Positions 12,108 through 14,766 of a stretch of DNA of 14,766 nucleotides are shown here, in pieces. Made by a program: the position numbers and the translations under genes. The number at the start of each line of letters is the position of its first letter. Within the stretch, counting starts at the first letter, position 1. The notes beneath the pieces are model-generated. The model was not told the DNA's origin. It saw only the letters and a list, made by a program, of their open reading frames with translations, and ran no database searches. This DNA comes from JACKPD01 sp034003145 (GTDB taxonomy: Bacteria > Spirochaetota > Spirochaetia > CADAEX01), in assembly GCA_034003145.1 (NCBI GenBank), contig JAVEZE010000061.1:1-14766 (forward strand). Direction: 5' to 3'.

Positions 12108-14766
12108 CAGTGCATCTCCCCCCAGCTTTCGCCGGTTTCTATACTAACTCTCAAAGGAGCTTTTAATTTCATAACTGATTCCATCTCATCCTTTAAAAGT
12201 GTTTTCATTTTATCGATCTCATTAAAAGGAACTTCGAATATAAGCTCATCATGTACCTGAAGAACAAGACTGGCTTTAAGTTTTTCTTTATCCATCCTCG
12301 AATTGATCCGTATCATTGCAAGTTTTACAATATCAGCGGCAGAGCCCTGTATAGGCGTATTAACCGCTATCCTTTCTGCTCCGCTTTTTACATTTTTGTT
12401 GCTGTTGTTTATCCCGTCAATATACCTTTCCCTTCCAAGTATGGTTTTGACAAACCCGTTTTCTTCCGCAAACTTTACAGTTGAATCAATAAATTGACGG
12501 ATTGAACTGTACCTCTGGAAATAGGATTTTATAAACTCATCCGCCCTGCTTCTAGGTATCTGAAGTTCCCTTGCCAGGCGGAAGCCGCTCATACCGTACA
12601 TTACACCGAAATTTATTGTTTTTGCAATCCTTCTCTGTTCAGGCGTCACATCTTCCGCCGATATGTCAAAAATAAGAGAGGCGGTAAGTGTGTGGACATC
12701 AATTTTTTCTTTAAAAGCCCTTAAAAGTTCTGGATCTTCTGAAAGATGGGCAAGGACAACAAGTTCTATCTGGGAATAGTCAGCGCTCATAAAAACACGG
12801 CCTGCAGATGGGATAAAAGCCTTTCTTATCTTTCTCCCCTCCTCATCCTTTATGGGAATATTTTGCAGATTGGGATTAATACTTGAAAGCCTTCCGGTAG
12901 CTGTTCCTGTCTGCCTGTAGGTAGTATGTATCTTTGATGTTGACTGTTCCGCGAGGAGCGGAAGGGCATCCACATAGGTTGATTTAAGTTTTGAAAGAGC
13001 CCTGTATTTTAAAACAAGCGCAGGAACAGGGTCTTTCCCTGAAAGCTCTTCAAGTACAGAATTATCTGTCGAATATCCTGTCTTGGTCTTTTTGCCCGGC
13101 TTAAGCTGCCGGTCGGTAAATAAAACCTCCTGAAGCTGCTTGGGAGAGCTTACGTTAAAAACCTTTCCGCACAGAAGATGGATCTCGCTTTCAAGTGATC
13201 CTATCGAGACGCCGAGTTCCTTACCATAGGTTTCAAGAACATCACGGCGGATTCTCACCCCTTCAAGCTCCATTTCAGATAAAATCATGACAAGCGGCAT
13301 CTCAAGATCAAAGAAAAGTTTACCCATTTTACGCTTTTCAATCTGTCTGTTGAAAACCCGGTAGAGCCTGTAAGTAATGTCGGCATCCTCTGCCGCGTAG
13401 CCGGTTGCCTTATCAAGTGGTACCTGTGCAAATGTGCTTCCTTCCGGCACCATATCCTTAAAATGTATTGTCGTGTATTCAAGATAATACTCTGCAAGAT
13501 AATCCATACCGTTTGATGTAAGGCGGCTGTTAAGAAGCCAGGAAGCGATCATTGTGTCAAACCATATATTGAGCGGTTTTATGCCCCATTTGCGCAGCAC
13601 TTTGTAATCGTATTTTATATTCTGTCCGATCAGTTTAAGTGTTTTATCCTCAAGTATTGCCCTGAGACGGTTTTTCACAATAGTTTCAGGAAGTATTTCC
13701 TTTCCTTCCGCGACAAGAGGAATATAAAAGCCGCAGCCTGATTCTGTTGACACAGAAAAACCTACAGGATTTGCTTTCAGGGTATCAAGTGAGTCTGTTT
13801 CAATATCAAATGAGAATATTTTCTTTTTTTTAATCTGTTCCATCAGATTGTCAAGAGAGCGTATATCTGTAACTGAAGTATATGATCCTTTCTCTTTAAG
13901 AACTGCTTCCTCATCAGGGTTAAAATAATCAGAAAGCGAAAAAGCTTTTTGCTGGTTCGGGAGTCTTTTATTTAACCCACTATCGGAGGATAAGCCTGCC
14001 TGTACACCTGCTGGTCCATCTCCTGCATCTCCGGATGCGCCGGCACCTGAATCCCGCGATGCATCTTTGGACGCAGCTGCAGCAGAATCCCGCGATTCAC
14101 CTGAATCTCCGGATTCGGCTGTAGCCTCACCGGCATCTGTATCTGTGCCGGCATCTGCAATCCCTGCTTTTTGCGCAGCCCACGATACAAGGCTTTTAGC
14201 GTTTTCCGCTTCAAACAGGGGGACAGCGCCTGCAAAGTCAATCTTGTCAAGTAAAAAGTCTTCAGGCAGAGAATCAAGCGCTACATCATTACGCAGCGCT
14301 ACAAGCTCGCGGCTTAACAGGCAGTTTTCCTTTCCCTCTTCAAGCTTTGTTTTAGCGCTCCCCTTTATTTCCTCAATATTGCTGTAGATCCCTTCAAGAC
14401 TGCCGTACTTAAGAAGCAGCGATGCGGCATTTTTCGGGCCTATCCCCCTTACCCCGGGAATGTTGTCAGCAGAATCTCCGGTAAGCGACAGATAATCCTT
14501 TATCTGATTGGGATATACCCCGTAGTGGGTGAAAACTTCATCGCTTCCCAGCTCTTCATAACCGGTTTTATCAGGCCGCAGCACTTTTGTATAATCATCT
14601 ACAAGCTGCATAAGGTCTTTGTCGCCTGTTATAATCCTGCACTTCTTTTTTTCCTCGCTGCACAGCCTTGAAAAAGTTGCGATAAGGTCATCTGCCTCAA
14701 ACCCGATTACCCTGATAATCCTGATACCGATTGTTTCAAGAATCTACTCAAATCTTGGAATCTGAT
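12107..14766 (-). CDS. polA: DNA polymerase I, N-terminus outside the window, with an in-frame TAG
   Basis: About 885 codons are visible; the 5' end lies right of the window. The enzyme fills gaps and removes primers in replication and repair. From the N-side: the end of the 5'-nuclease domain (GFEADDLIATF, ITGDKDLMQLV, and the H3TH segment with LTGDSADNIPGVRGIGPK), then a low-complexity linker. The 3'-5' exonuclease has all three motifs (FDIETDSLD, GQNIKYDYKVL, YAAEDADITYRL), so proofreading is probably active. The polymerase follows: TATGRLSSINPNLQNIP, motif A SADYSQIEL, motif B RRIAKTINFGVMYG with Phe at the nucleotide-selecting site, and motif C LQVHDELIFEV. Motif A continues VVLAHL where many homologues have an Arg first. 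A TAG at 14744-14746 interrupts the otherwise continuous frame. The first ATG after it (14611) is mid-domain and not a credible native start. Confidence 0.9.
13958..14164 (-). other. Low-complexity Ala/Gly/Ser/Asp linker inside polA
   Basis: About 69 residues between the 5'-nuclease domain and the 3'-5' exonuclease domain consist mostly of A, G, S, D, T and E, with repeated small units such as SRDS, DSG, GDAG and ASRD. At DNA level GAATCCCGCGAT occurs twice (14049-14060 and 14095-14106). The frame stays open through it. The position is the natural inter-domain hinge of Pol I, which is normally short. Confidence 0.75.
14744..14746 (-). other. In-frame amber codon in the polA 5'-nuclease domain
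   Basis: Reading the polA frame upstream of the internal ATG 14611 gives ILETIGIRIIRVIGFEADDL preceded by TAG and then QIPRFE. The protein family continues smoothly across this point, normally with a charged residue where the TAG falls. One base change from GAG, AAG or CAG would produce it. It lies about 20 bases from the end of the supplied sequence. Confidence 0.8.

Noticed and set aside
13972..14387. Open frames on both strands across the low-complexity part of polA
   Set aside because: They are by-products of the GC-rich repeated codons of the polA linker, with no start signals and no family resemblance.
14609..14611. ATG 14611 as the real polA start
   Set aside because: It would begin in the middle of the conserved 5'-nuclease domain, after GFEADDL and ITGDKDL, and it lacks a good Shine-Dalgarno site.

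Overview
The window is about 14.8 kb of moderately AT-rich bacterial DNA with ordinary Shine-Dalgarno sites and TATAAT-type promoters. My best guess is a spirochaete-like bacterium. The basis is the polA-coaE-SPOR gene order, the Uma2 copies and the lipoprotein-like ankyrin protein. No rRNA or other strong taxonomic marker is present, so this is a low-to-moderate inference. I see no tRNA, CRISPR array, transposase, phage gene or integrase.

Left part (1-5520). Two Uma2-family (DUF820) genes and a decayed third copy all lie on the minus strand. Copy 1 is cut by the left edge and copy 2 (3565-4227) is complete. They form a direct repeat about 95% identical with a constant offset of 3794 bases and no gap in the coding part. 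The third copy (about 3181-3401) carries an internal deletion and frame damage, and it abuts the 5' end of an aminotransferase gene. Between copy 1 and the remnant lie a sodium:solute symporter (+) and a class V PLP aminotransferase (-), which converge with a 20-base gap. An ankyrin-repeat, probable lipoprotein gene follows.

Middle part (5521-10742). This region holds a lone fabF (-), a divergent AraC-type regulator (+) that looks leaderless, and an MFS transporter (-) converging on the regulator with an 8-base gap. Next come an aldose 1-epimerase-like gene (+) and an O6-methylguanine-DNA methyltransferase (+). Each appears to be its own transcription unit. A perfect 11-bp hairpin with A and T tracts on its two sides ends the methyltransferase gene and the facing operon.

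Right part (10743-14766). A tight minus-strand operon reads polA, coaE, then a membrane-anchored SPOR-domain protein. polA and coaE overlap by one base (TGATG), and coaE and the SPOR gene are 7 bases apart. polA runs off the right edge. Its 3'-5' exonuclease and polymerase motifs are intact, it has an unusual Ala/Gly/Ser/Asp-rich linker, and it carries an in-frame TAG stop at 14744-14746 inside the 5'-nuclease domain, only about 20 bases from the window end.

Most of the window is housekeeping or common accessory genes. The points most worth a second look are the polA nonsense codon, the Uma2 triplication with one copy decaying into another gene's upstream region, and the polA linker. I do not see a clearly new multi-gene system.
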